Assembly (NCBI GenBank): GCA_030653545.1
Contig: JAURZE010000038.1
Coordinates: 62,001 to 126,000, forward strand
Origin: Nitrospira sp.
Lineage (GTDB): Bacteria > Nitrospirota > Nitrospiria > Nitrospirales > Nitrospiraceae
Direction: 5' to 3'
DNA length: 64,000 nt
Position 1 is the stretch's first letter. Every line of letters starts with the position of its first letter. The notes under the pieces are model-generated. The model worked only from the letters and a program-made list of their open reading frames with translations, ran no database searches and was not told the DNA's origin. Below are positions 26,879 through 35,674 of this stretch, in pieces. The translations under genes and the position numbers were made by a program.

Positions 26879-27667
26879 ATGTTACTCGTCATCGATATCG
26901 GCAATACCAACGTCGTGTGGGGCATCTTTGAAGGCTCGACGCTGGTGGCCCATTGGCGGTTGGCGACGGATCCGAAGACCACGGCTGATGAGTATGGGGT
27001 GCTCTGCCTAAACCTCCTGGCCCGAAGCGGACGCACTCCTCAACAGGTCACAGACGCCATCATCTCCAGTGTCGTGCCGGCCCTCACCGGCACCTTTGAC
27101 GCCATGGTCGAAACCTACTTTCACCGCACGCCTCTGGTGGTGTCGTCGGAGATGGATGTCGGCCTCACGCTCAAGTATGCCAACCCCAAAGAAATCGGCA
27201 GCGACCGCATCGTGAATGCCGCCGCGGCCTATCATAAGTACAAAACCGACCTCATCATCGTAGATTTCGGCACAGCCACGACCTTCTGCGCCGTCACTCA
27301 GACCGGGGAATATCTCGGCGGGGTCATCGCCCCGGGTGTCGGCATCTCGGCTGAGGCACTCTTTGCCCGGGCCGCCAAGCTCAGCAAGGTCGAACTCGCC
27401 CGTCCCAAAGCCGTCATCGGCACCGATACCGCCAGCAGCATTCAGGCCGGTCTGCTCTTCGGATATGCCGGACTCGTCGATGCGCTCGTCCGGCGTATGG
27501 AACAGGAACTCGGGCGGACATGCCTGGTCATCGCAACGGGAGGTCTGGCCTCGGTCATCGCTCCGGAGACGACCTCCATTAAACGCATCGAGCCGTTGCT
27601 GACCCTTGAAGGCCTGGAACTCCTCTACCGCCGGGCTCGCGGAACCTCATCCTCAACGTGGGCCTAG
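26879..27667 (+). CDS. coaX: type III pantothenate kinase
   Basis: A 262-residue ASKHA-fold kinase that phosphorylates pantothenate, the first committed step to coenzyme A. It needs no potassium-independent type I enzyme alongside it. Motifs: DIGNTNVVWG at 5-14, GSDRIVNAAAAYHKY near 105, DFGTATTFCAV near 124, GGVIAPGVGISAEALF near 140, and VIATGGLASVIAPET near 218. It lies 34 bases after birA on the same strand. Confidence 0.95.
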   Translation: MLLVIDIGNTNVVWGIFEGSTLVAHWRLATDPKTTADEYGVLCLNLLARSGRTPQQVTDAIISSVVPALTGTFDAMVETYFHRTPLVVSSEMDVGLTLKYANPKEIGSDRIVNAAAAYHKYKTDLIIVDFGTATTFCAVTQTGEYLGGVIAPGVGISAEALFARAAKLSKVELARPKAVIGTDTASSIQAGLLFGYAGLVDALVRRMEQELGRTCLVIATGGLASVIAPETTSIKRIEPLLTLEGLELLYRRARGTSSSTWA

Positions 27668-27716
27668 CCGTCACGGTATCCCCATCATTTTTCTCAGAAA
27701 TTTCTTTCCTCCCCTG

Positions 27717-27744
27717 TTGACTTCCACTTCCTTATGGATATCTG
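27717..27744 (+). promoter_or_regulatory. candidate sigma-70-type promoter for grpE-dnaK
   Basis: TTGACT at 27717-27722 and TATCTG at 27739-27744 are separated by 16 bases, about 20 bases before the grpE start. No CIRCE inverted repeat and no convincing sigma-32 element is visible in this gap. Confidence 0.4.
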
Positions 27745-27765
27745 CACCCCTGTAGAGGAAGAATA

Positions 27766-28320
27766 ATGAGCGACGATCAAGACAACACCAATACAATTGA
27801 CAACTTAGAGAACGGAAGCACCACCGATCCAGGTCAGGACGGCGGGATGCAGGCCGTCCTTGCCGCCAAAGAAGACGAGTGTAAAGCGCTGAACGAAAAG
27901 TACCTGCGCCTCGCGGCCGAGTTCGAGAACTATAAGCGCCTGGCCCAACGAGACCAGCGTGAGCAGATCAAGTTCGGAAACGAACAGCTCTTGAAAGAAC
28001 TCCTCCCGGTCGTCGACAACATGGAACGAGCCATTAAGGCGGCCCATGACAAGGGAAGCAGTGCGGCCTTAGTCCAGGGTGTGGATCTCACCTTAAAACA
28101 GTTGACCGGCGCCCTTGGCAAATTCGGCGTACAAGCCGTTGAGAGCGTGGGGAAGCCGTTTGACCCGGGATCCCATCAGGCCGTCTCTCAAGTGCCATCG
28201 GACCAGGTTCCCAGCGATCACGTCCTCGACGAATTTCAAAAAGGCTATCGTCTGCACGACAGAATTCTCCGCGCAGCGATGGTCAGTGTGTCATCTGGTC
28301 CGGCAGAGGCCGATAGTTAG
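27766..28320 (+). CDS. grpE: nucleotide exchange factor GrpE
   Basis: A 184-residue cochaperone that releases ADP from DnaK. It has a polar N-terminal tail, a long coiled coil (about residues 35-100, including KYLRLAAEFENYKRLAQRDQ) and the C-terminal beta domain (GVQAVESVGKPFDPGSHQAV, then GYRLHDRILRAAMVSVS). An AGAGGAAGA ribosome binding site precedes the ATG. dnaK follows after 66 bases. Confidence 0.95.
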   Translation: MSDDQDNTNTIDNLENGSTTDPGQDGGMQAVLAAKEDECKALNEKYLRLAAEFENYKRLAQRDQREQIKFGNEQLLKELLPVVDNMERAIKAAHDKGSSAALVQGVDLTLKQLTGALGKFGVQAVESVGKPFDPGSHQAVSQVPSDQVPSDHVLDEFQKGYRLHDRILRAAMVSVSSGPAEADS

Positions 28321-28386
28321 CCTCCGGGAACGAACAAACCATCGGGTTTATTTAGACGCAGATATCGGGAAGGAAGGAGTTTACTC

Positions 28387-30303
28387 ATGGGCAAAGTTAT
28401 CGGCATCGACCTCGGCACCACCAACTCATGCGTCGCGATTATGAGCGGCGGCGATCCAGTCGTCATCGCCAACGCAGAAGGCGCACGTACCACCCCGTCC
28501 ATCGTCGGCATCACCGAGAAGGCGGAGCGGCTCGTCGGCCAGATCGCCAAGCGCCAGGCCATCACCAACCCGGAAAATACGATTTTCTCCGTCAAGCGCC
28601 TCATGGGCCGCAAGTTCAAGAGCCGCGAAGTCCAGGAAGCGATGAAGCGGCTCCCCTACAAAGTCGTGGAAGCCGATAACGGCGACGCGCATGTCGTCAT
28701 CCGCGGCAAATCCTACAGCCCGCCGGAAGTCTCCGCGATGATTTTGCAGAAGATGCGGCAGACGGCGGAAGACTATCTTGGAGAAAAGGTCACGGAAGCG
28801 GTCGTAACCGTCCCGGCCTATTTCGACGACAGCCAGCGCCAGGCGACCAAGGATGCGGGTCAGATCGCGGGGCTGAACGTCTTGCGTATCATCAACGAAC
28901 CGACGGCCGCATCGTTGGCCTATGGCCTCGATAAAAAGAAAGACGAGCGGATCGCCGTCTACGATCTCGGCGGCGGAACCTTCGACGTCTCCGTCCTCGA
29001 AATTGGCGAAGGCGTCTTCGAAGTCAAGTCCACCAACGGCGATACCTATCTCGGCGGCGACGACTTCGATCAGCGCGTCATGGATTGGCTCGTCGACGAA
29101 TTCAAGAAAGATCAGGGCATCGACCTCAAGAAAGACCGGATGGCCTTGCAGCGGCTGAAGGAAGCCGCCGAGCGCGCCAAGATCGAGCTATCGTCTTCAC
29201 CGGAGACGGAAATCAATCTGCCGTTCATCACGGCCGATGCCAGCGGCCCCAAGCACATGGTCATCAAGTTGACCCGGGCGAAACTGGAGCAGCTGGTCGA
29301 CGACCTGATCCAGCGCACCATCGAACCCTGCCGCAAGGCTTTATCCGATGCCGGCGTCTCCGCCAAGGATATTCAGGAAGTCGTGCTGGTCGGCGGGATG
29401 ACCCGCATGCCGAAGGTCATACAAGTTGTGAAGGAGTTCTTCGGAAAGGAACCCCATCGCGGCGTGAATCCTGACGAAGTCGTCGCCATCGGCGCCGGCG
29501 TCCAGGGTGGCGTGCTCAAGGGTGAAGTGAAGGATGTCCTGTTGCTGGACGTCACCCCACTCTCCCTGGGCATTGAAACATTGGGCGGCGTCTTCACGAA
29601 GCTCATTGAACGCAACACCACTGTCCCGACCAAGAAGAGCCAGGTCTTCTCGACCGCGGCCGACAACCAGACCGCCGTCACCATTCGCGTCTTCCAAGGC
29701 GAACGGGAAATGGCGAACGATAACAAACTGCTCGGCCAGTTCGACCTGGTCGGTATTCCGCCCGCACCACGCGGAATGCCGCAAGTCGAGGTGACCTTCG
29801 ATATCGATGCGAACGGCATCGTGCACGTCTCGGCGAAGGATCTGGCGACGCAGAAAGAGCAGTCGATCAAGATCACGGCTTCCAGCGGCCTCAGCAAGGA
29901 AGAAGTCGAAAAGCTCGTCAAGGACGCTGCCTCCCATACCGAAGACGACAAGAAGCGGCGCAAGCTGGCCGAAGCCAAGAACCAGGCCGATAACCTGATC
30001 TATCAGACCGAGAAAAATCTGACAGAGTACGGCGACAAGGTCGATGCGGAAGAAAAGACCAAGATTCAGGATGCCGTGGCGGCGCTGAAGACGGCCCTCG
30101 AAGGGACCGAACCGGACGCCATCGAATCAGCCACCCAGACCCTCATGACCGCCTCGCATAAGCTGGCGGAAGAGATGTATAAGAAAGCCGCAGCGACCGC
30201 CGCACCGGGATCGGGAGCCGATGCGTCAGCCTCGGCTGAGACCAAGACCGATGAAAAAGTCGTGGATGCGGAATTCGAAGAAGTAGACAAAGAGAAGAAG
30301 TAG
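28387..30303 (+). CDS. dnaK: chaperone DnaK (Hsp70)
   Basis: A 638-residue Hsp70. The ATPase domain has [13 protein letters not shown] at residues 5-17, [20 protein letters not shown] near 140, [18 protein letters not shown] near 168, and [17 protein letters not shown] near 195. The substrate-binding domain includes [20 protein letters not shown] near 392. The C-terminal tail ends EEVDKEKK. Length and motifs are those of a normal housekeeping DnaK. GGAAGGAG precedes the ATG. A strong hairpin follows the stop. Confidence 0.98.
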   Translation: MGKVIGIDLGTTNSCVAIMSGGDPVVIANAEGARTTPSIVGITEKAERLVGQIAKRQAITNPENTIFSVKRLMGRKFKSREVQEAMKRLPYKVVEADNGDAHVVIRGKSYSPPEVSAMILQKMRQTAEDYLGEKVTEAVVTVPAYFDDSQRQATKDAGQIAGLNVLRIINEPTAASLAYGLDKKKDERIAVYDLGGGTFDVSVLEIGEGVFEVKSTNGDTYLGGDDFDQRVMDWLVDEFKKDQGIDLKKDRMALQRLKEAAERAKIELSSSPETEINLPFITADASGPKHMVIKLTRAKLEQLVDDLIQRTIEPCRKALSDAGVSAKDIQEVVLVGGMTRMPKVIQVVKEFFGKEPHRGVNPDEVVAIGAGVQGGVLKGEVKDVLLLDVTPLSLGIETLGGVFTKLIERNTTVPTKKSQVFSTAADNQTAVTIRVFQGEREMANDNKLLGQFDLVGIPPAPRGMPQVEVTFDIDANGIVHVSAKDLATQKEQSIKITASSGLSKEEVEKLVKDAASHTEDDKKRRKLAEAKNQADNLIYQTEKNLTEYGDKVDAEEKTKIQDAVAALKTALEGTEPDAIESATQTLMTASHKLAEEMYKKAAATAAPGSGADASASAETKTDEKVVDAEFEEVDKEKK

Positions 30304-30323
30304 TTTACAATAACGTCAGAAGT

Positions 30324-30370
30324 GACCGAGTTTCCTCACGGAGGGAACTCGGTCTTTCTCTGCTTTTCAC
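30324..30370 (+). terminator. rho-independent terminator or attenuator between dnaK and dnaJ
   Basis: GACCGAGTT at 30324-30332 pairs with AACTCGGTC at 30346-30354 (9 perfect pairs plus inner pairing), followed by a T-rich tract TTTCTCTGCTTTT. It lies only about 20 bases after the dnaK stop and 16 bases before the GTG of dnaJ. It should lower dnaJ transcription relative to dnaK. Confidence 0.85.
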
Positions 30371-30385
30371 CCGGTACGAACTCCT

Positions 30386-31498
30386 GTGTCAAAACGCGAC
30401 TATTACGACATTCTCGGTGTTGAGAAAACCTCTTCCGACGAAGAGCTGAAGAAGGCCTATCGCAAGATGGCTCGTCAGCACCACCCCGACCTGCACCCGG
30501 GCGACGCCCAGAAGAAAGACGCCGAAGCCAAATTTAAAGAAATCAACGAAGCCTACGAAACGCTGAGCGACCAGGAAAAGCGCAAACGCTACGACATGTT
30601 CGGACATGCCGGCGGCCAGCAGGGACAGGGCTTCGACGGGTTCAACGCAGGCGGCGGATTCGGCGACGTCTTCAACGACATTTTCGAAGACTTCTTCGGC
30701 GGCCAACGCGGCGGCGGTCGCGCTGAGCGCGGGAACGACCTGCAATACAACCTCGAGCTCACCTTCGAGGAAGCCGTCTACGGAAAAGAAGCCAAGCTCA
30801 AGATTCCGCGTTGGGAGACCTGCGGCGAGTGCAAAGGGACCGGCGCAAAATCGGCGGCCTCCATCAAGACCTGCCCCAGCTGCAAAGGGGCCGGCCAGCT
30901 CCGCTTCCAGCAGGGATTCTTCAGCGTCAGCCGCCCCTGCGGCCAGTGCGAGGGAGCCGGACAAATTATCACAGAGCCTTGCGGGACCTGCCAAGGCCGC
31001 CAGCGAGTCTATCGGGAACGCACAATCGCCGTTCACATTCCCGCCGGGATTGAAACCGGCATGCGTTTACGCCTCACCAATGAGGGCGAGCATGGCGCAA
31101 ACAGCGGCCCCCCTGGCGATCTCTATGTCGCCGTCACCGTCAAGCCCCATCCGGTCTTCCAGCGCAAAGGCGTCGATATTCTCTGTGATGTACCGATCAA
31201 CTTCATCACGGCCACGCTCGGTGGAAAGATCGAAGTCCCGACACTGAAGGGCAATACCGTCATCAAGATTCCAGCCGGCACACAATACGACAAAGTGATG
31301 CGCCTCAAAGGACTCGGAATCCCCAGCCTCAAGGGTGGGCAAACCGGGGACCAGCTCTACGCCATCAAAGTCCAAATTCCCACGAAGCTCACGGCTCGAC
31401 AGAAAGAACTGCTGACCGAGTTTGCCAAAGAGAGCGGCATGGTCATGGAAGCCGACGGCGACGGCTTCTTCGATAAGATGAAGACCTTCTTCGAATAG
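30386..31498 (+). CDS. dnaJ: chaperone DnaJ (Hsp40, type I)
   Basis: A 370-residue type I J-protein. The J domain has HPD in ARQHHPDLHPGD (about residues 30-41), followed by a Gly/Phe-rich linker (about 75-115). Four zinc-finger repeats follow: CGECKGTG, CPSCKGAG, CGQCEGAG and CGTCQGRQ (about 150-210); the last lacks the second Gly. C-terminal substrate-binding domains complete it. The start is GTG, with no strong ribosome binding site visible, just after the dnaK terminator. Confidence 0.95.
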   Translation: MSKRDYYDILGVEKTSSDEELKKAYRKMARQHHPDLHPGDAQKKDAEAKFKEINEAYETLSDQEKRKRYDMFGHAGGQQGQGFDGFNAGGGFGDVFNDIFEDFFGGQRGGGRAERGNDLQYNLELTFEEAVYGKEAKLKIPRWETCGECKGTGAKSAASIKTCPSCKGAGQLRFQQGFFSVSRPCGQCEGAGQIITEPCGTCQGRQRVYRERTIAVHIPAGIETGMRLRLTNEGEHGANSGPPGDLYVAVTVKPHPVFQRKGVDILCDVPINFITATLGGKIEVPTLKGNTVIKIPAGTQYDKVMRLKGLGIPSLKGGQTGDQLYAIKVQIPTKLTARQKELLTEFAKESGMVMEADGDGFFDKMKTFFE

Positions 31499-31537
31499 CG
31501 CCGACGCACTCGGTTCGTTCGACCGATTGAGCTCTCC

Positions 31538-32278
31538 ATGCCTGTGTTTTTTCTTCCCCCCGACGCCATCACGACGCCCACTATTACCGTGCCCCCGTCG
31601 CTCCAGACGCATTTGCGGGACAGCCTTCGGCTGGAGCTCGGCGAACAGATCTGGGTCTGCGACGGACAGGGCACTCGCTACCTGATGGAACTCACGCGCG
31701 TCACCAAGCAAGAGCTGACCGGACACATTCTCAGCACCAGCCAGGAACCGGTACGTACCGCTCCCCGCCTGCGCCTTGCCCAAGCGCTGCTCAAGGGTGA
31801 AAAGATGGATTGGGTGATTCAGAAAGCCACGGAGCTGGGTGTGAGTGAAATCATCCCGCTCCAGAGCCGGCACACCATCGTGCTACTCAGGCCCGAGCGC
31901 CTCGACGCGCAGCTTGCCCGCTGGCAACGCATCGCGCTGGAAGCCGCCCAACAATCTGAACAGTGGCACCTGCCTGTCATCGCCCAACCCCAGACTCTGA
32001 CGGCATGCCTGGCTAGCCACTCTGCTCCGGCACTCTCGCTCATCCTGACCGAGCGGCGGGAAGGACAGAGCTTACACAGTGTCGACCTTCCAGAAGGCGA
32101 CAACGAGTCTGTCTTGATACTGATCGGACCGGAAGGGGGATGGTCGAAAGATGAGGTGACGCAGGCTGAACAGGCCGGCTCCACACTGATGACGCTCGGA
32201 CCACACATTCTGCGGGCCGAGACCGCTGCCATTGTTACCGTAGGGATTCTACAGAGCCGCGTGGGAGCCCTGGGTTAG
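31538..32278 (+). CDS. rsmE: 16S rRNA (uracil-1498-N3)-methyltransferase
   Basis: A 246-residue SPOUT-fold methyltransferase for U1498 of 16S rRNA. Family motifs: LLKGEKMDWVIQKATELGVS near residue 87 and ILIGPEGGWSKDEV near 185, then LGPHILRAETAAIVTVGILQ at the end, which forms the knotted SAM site. It follows dnaJ by 39 bases; a dnaJ-rsmE pair is common in bacteria. Its last 44 bases overlap the convergent Ycf48-like gene. Confidence 0.94.
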   Translation: MPVFFLPPDAITTPTITVPPSLQTHLRDSLRLELGEQIWVCDGQGTRYLMELTRVTKQELTGHILSTSQEPVRTAPRLRLAQALLKGEKMDWVIQKATELGVSEIIPLQSRHTIVLLRPERLDAQLARWQRIALEAAQQSEQWHLPVIAQPQTLTACLASHSAPALSLILTERREGQSLHSVDLPEGDNESVLILIGPEGGWSKDEVTQAEQAGSTLMTLGPHILRAETAAIVTVGILQSRVGALG

Positions 32279-33245
32279 CAGCGGGCCTTACTGACCCGGC
32301 CTGCAGATGCACCACCGTCCCGTTCTCCCCGCTCGCCCAACCGTGGGAAGCATCGGAAAAGGTCAGACCAAACAACGAGACCGGCGCAATGGGCGTGCCG
32401 TCACTCCACGAATAACCCGCGTCCGTTGTGCGATACATCATGCCCCGCTCGCCGACAATCCATCCGTCTTGAGGACTGGTGAAGCGGACCTTTAGCAGAT
32501 CAATCACCTTGGTGCAGGTCTTCCCGCAAGGCAACGTGCGATCCACCCACTTGGCGCCGCCGTCGTTCGTTTGAAAAAGCGCGCCGGCATTGCCGACCGC
32601 CCACCCGGTCGATTCGTCGGTAAAGAAGACATCGAAGAGTGTCACCGCCCCCTGCGAGACCTGCGGCACCCAGGTACGGCCACCGTCGCGGGTCGCTAAG
32701 ACGGTACCGAGCGCACCCACCGCCGTCCCTCGTTGGGCATCGAGAAACTGCACGGCGTACAGCGCCGCACTCGTCCCACTCGCCTGTTCAACCCAGTGGG
32801 CGCCGCCATCGGTCGTATGGAGAATCGTGCCCCCGCCGCCAACCACCCATCCGTGGGTCGCCGTAGGAAAATGAACCCCGTACAGCGGTTGCTGTGTTTC
32901 CAGCGGACGCCCAGTCCAGGTCTCTCCCCCGTTAACCGACTGCCTGAGCGTTCCAACCGCTCCGGTGACCCATCCGGTTTTCTGATCGATAAAGTAGAGA
33001 CTCGTCAGCAACACCGACGTCCCGCTTACCTGCTTCTTCCATTTCTTCCCGCCGTCAGTCGTGCTGAACAGCGCGCCGCCGGACCCGACCGCCCAACCGA
33101 GCTTGGCATCCTTGAACTGCACAGCCATCAGCGTCATTGGCGTGTTGGTCTTCTGGAGAGTCGCAAGCACGGAAGGCTCCGCACTCAGGGCTAATCCCGG
33201 CATGAACAGAACAACCGACATGCAGACACAAAGGACGGTCCTCAT
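32235..33245 (-). CDS. secreted Ycf48-like beta-propeller protein
   Basis: The protein is 336 residues from the ATG at 33245, chosen because CGAGGTGTG lies just upstream and a clean signal peptide then starts at once (MRTVLCVCMSVVLFMPGLAL, cut near residue 22). An upstream ATG at 33287 adjoins the previous stop codon. The rest is about seven repeats of a blade pattern with GWAVG, TTDGG(x)KW and similar cores (TGWVTGAVGTL, HGWVVGGGGTI, GWIVGERGMMYRT). This matches the photosystem assembly factor Ycf48/BNR-like family. In non-photosynthetic bacteria such proteins have no defined role. It is probably cotranscribed with the IPT/TIG gene upstream. Confidence 0.8.
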   Translation of the reverse strand: MRTVLCVCMSVVLFMPGLALSAEPSVLATLQKTNTPMTLMAVQFKDAKLGWAVGSGGALFSTTDGGKKWKKQVSGTSVLLTSLYFIDQKTGWVTGAVGTLRQSVNGGETWTGRPLETQQPLYGVHFPTATHGWVVGGGGTILHTTDGGAHWVEQASGTSAALYAVQFLDAQRGTAVGALGTVLATRDGGRTWVPQVSQGAVTLFDVFFTDESTGWAVGNAGALFQTNDGGAKWVDRTLPCGKTCTKVIDLLKVRFTSPQDGWIVGERGMMYRTTDAGYSWSDGTPIAPVSLFGLTFSDASHGWASGENGTVVHLQAGSVRPAANPGLPRGSVESLR

Positions 33246-33287
33246 CACACCTCGGTAACTTCCCACAACCATTCCCCTGTTCTCCAT

Positions 33288-34991
33288 TTATTGGTTCGTG
33301 CTGGCATCGGGGCGGTTATTCTCCCAATAGCCTTTGTCGGGCAGCCCCTTCGCCTCGATCGTAAACGGCCCTGCCTCAGCAGTCACCCATTGTTTTGGAG
33401 CGCAGCACGTGCCGTCAGGCAAGAGATCCCAGGACCCTCTCCGTACGACCAAGGGTCCAGTCGAAAGGTCATCGTAAAAGGCGCCGCGTTTGCCAATTCC
33501 ATACAAATTTCGATGGGGCACCATGACGACAATCTCCGTATCCGTCCAGGATTGGACCAGGGCTGCCGCGCCATTGAACAGCACTTCCGTCCGCGACACA
33601 TTGGACACGACCGTGTCCCCGGATTCCACCTCATTGATTTCTATGTCCAATCGGCGCTTGTAGGCCTTCTGACTCAAACGCAGATCCGTATGCTCCGCGG
33701 TCTTGAGAAAGTTGCCAAACCCTCTCCCCTTGATCGTCACCAGCGCATCAAGGCCGGCTGACTTCGGAGTATAGGATTCGACCACCGGCGTCACCAGTGT
33801 AAACATACCCGCGTCCGTGACCAGTTCCCCTCGTTCCAGACAGCATGTGCCGTCCGCTTTCGGCTTGTTGGCACTGCGGTAAATCCGCACGAGACCGCTC
33901 TTTGCGCTGAACGGAACCCAGACGTCGATCCGGTCATTATTCCACCGGTAAATCACCGCCGGCACTCCGCCGATTTCAACTCGGTTGTCGCCCTTATTGA
34001 AGTCCCTAAAGTTGTAAGGCGTCTCGCCACTTTCCGAATAAAAGCCGAAATGCTCTCCGTTGATCCTCAGCAAAGTCCCGATCGGAGCACTGGCCGGAGA
34101 AATCGCGACTGCCTTTGGGGTATGCACCGTAAAATTTCCCAGGGTCCGCTGGCGGCCCTTCTGCTTCAACACCATTGGTCCCGACTCCGCATCGATCGGG
34201 ACATGGGCCACAATGACATCGTCCTTCCATTGAGCGATCGTCGCAGGATGGTTCCCGATCATAAGCACATCATCCGCGCCCTTGGCTCCGAACCCTTGGC
34301 TGAACAGTACCACTTTAGTTCCGACCGGACCTTCCAGTGGATCAACATTCACACTGGGCACCAGAGCGAGCGGCAATGCGTTGCTCGTGAGATACTCCAC
34401 CGGAGCGCAGCAAGACCCGTCCACCTGAGGATCGGACGACGCCAGCCGCACCACGACGTCTCCGGATGCGGCATTCGCCGGAATCTCGACTTCAATCTTA
34501 TCGTCCTTCCATCGTCGGGGACGCACCACCACGCCACCGATCACCACTTCGTTCACACCGAACATTGTATTCGGATCACGCCCGCCGGCAGTCACCCCGA
34601 AATGCTCACCGGTAATGGTCACCATAGTCCCGCGCTCTGCCTCGGTGGGGGTGATGGACGCAATGCGCGGCGTTACGACGGTGAAGGTCCCGGCGGAGAG
34701 TTTCTTCTTCCCGATCATCATCTCGACCGGACCGGTCGTCGCCTTGAACGGCACCTTCACCTCGACTAGGTCGGACTCCCAGCGCTGAATCAGCGCCGGC
34801 ACTCCGGCAAACGTGACTTTATTGAACTGGACGGATTTGAACGCGCCCAGCCCCTTGCCGCTCACGACCACGGTCGCGCCGGGGGTTGCAGTTCGCGGGG
34901 AAATCTCAATCGGGGCCTGCCCGGCAAAAGAAGACATAGGAAGCGACACCGCAAGAATGGTCAGTGCAAAACAAACTCGTCGAAATGTCAT
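33288..34991 (-). CDS. secreted protein with multiple IPT/TIG domains and repeated CC motifs
   Basis: The protein is 567 residues from the ATG at 34991 (AGGAG upstream), with a signal peptide of about 23 residues (LTILAVSLPMSSFA). At least four to five IPT/TIG immunoglobulin-like domains follow. Each starts like ISPRTATPGATVVVSGKGLG or ITPTEAERGTMVTITGEHFG and ends with IQRWESDLVEVKVPF-type strands. Three domains carry an inserted DG(T/S)CC motif followed by a (L/V)T segment: DGSCCAPVEYLT, DGTCCLERGELVT and DGTCCAPKQWVT. The paired cysteines could form disulfides or bind a metal. Probably a cell-surface or periplasmic binding protein; I do not recognise a specific function. The Ycf48-like gene follows. 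Confidence 0.75.
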   Translation of the reverse strand: MTFRRVCFALTILAVSLPMSSFAGQAPIEISPRTATPGATVVVSGKGLGAFKSVQFNKVTFAGVPALIQRWESDLVEVKVPFKATTGPVEMMIGKKKLSAGTFTVVTPRIASITPTEAERGTMVTITGEHFGVTAGGRDPNTMFGVNEVVIGGVVVRPRRWKDDKIEVEIPANAASGDVVVRLASSDPQVDGSCCAPVEYLTSNALPLALVPSVNVDPLEGPVGTKVVLFSQGFGAKGADDVLMIGNHPATIAQWKDDVIVAHVPIDAESGPMVLKQKGRQRTLGNFTVHTPKAVAISPASAPIGTLLRINGEHFGFYSESGETPYNFRDFNKGDNRVEIGGVPAVIYRWNNDRIDVWVPFSAKSGLVRIYRSANKPKADGTCCLERGELVTDAGMFTLVTPVVESYTPKSAGLDALVTIKGRGFGNFLKTAEHTDLRLSQKAYKRRLDIEINEVESGDTVVSNVSRTEVLFNGAAALVQSWTDTEIVVMVPHRNLYGIGKRGAFYDDLSTGPLVVRRGSWDLLPDGTCCAPKQWVTAEAGPFTIEAKGLPDKGYWENNRPDASTNQ

Positions 34992-35192
34992 GACAGCTCT
35001 CCTCATGGCCTACGCAATAATTGCCCGCGCATCAGGTCATCGCCGACTCGGCATGTTTCGAAGGAACCTCCCTGCACGTGGCACGAGAACCCCACGCACC
35101 GGAGTCAGGAGGGAGCCACCGGGGTACAACGTGAAGCGAGGGACGAGAGGACTATAGCAAGCGATTTTTTCGAGTGTCAAGGCAGGGATGGG

Positions 35193-35654
35193 CTACGCCG
35201 TCACCTGCACGATCAATTCGATTTCGATTGGGGCTTGGCGGGGGAGTTCGGCGGCGCCGACAGCCACGCGGGCGTGCTTGCCGGCTTCGCCGAAGATTTG
35301 CACAAGGAGATCGGAGGCCCCGTTGAGGACCTGGGGTTGATCGGTAAAGCCTGGAGCTGAGGCGATGTGCCCGACCATCTTCACGATGCGTTTCACCTTA
35401 TCGAGAGAGCCTACTTCACTGCGCACGATCGCCAATGCATTCAATGCCGCGACCTTCGCCGCTTCCATCCCCTGCTCGATCGTGATGCCCTGCCCGAGCT
35501 TGCCAGTACAGATGAGTTGCCCATCGCGCGACGGCAACACACCGGAGAGAAACAGGAGATCGCCGGCACGCACGACCGGCACATAGTTCGCCACGGGTTT
35601 GGGAGCCATGGGCAACTCAATATGGAGCGCTTTCAGCTTGGCATCAAATGACAT
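35193..35654 (-). CDS. RidA/YjgF/UK114-family protein
   Basis: A 153-residue member of the Rid family, whose best-known members hydrolyse reactive enamine/imine intermediates. Visible family features: LFLSGVLPSRDG near residue 37, EAAKVAALNALAIV near 65, IVKMVGHIASAPGFTDQPQVLNGAS near 93, and AVGAAELPRQAPIEIELIV at the end, with the Arg of LPRQAP at the expected place. The longer N-terminus and the MVGHIAS core resemble the subgroup often named after YER057c, not the classic enamine deaminase. I start at ATG 35654, which is better spaced from AGAAGG than the ATG at 35663. Confidence 0.82.
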   Translation of the reverse strand: MSFDAKLKALHIELPMAPKPVANYVPVVRAGDLLFLSGVLPSRDGQLICTGKLGQGITIEQGMEAAKVAALNALAIVRSEVGSLDKVKRIVKMVGHIASAPGFTDQPQVLNGASDLLVQIFGEAGKHARVAVGAAELPRQAPIEIELIVQVTA

Positions 35655-35674
35655 GATCGACATCCTTCTCTTGC

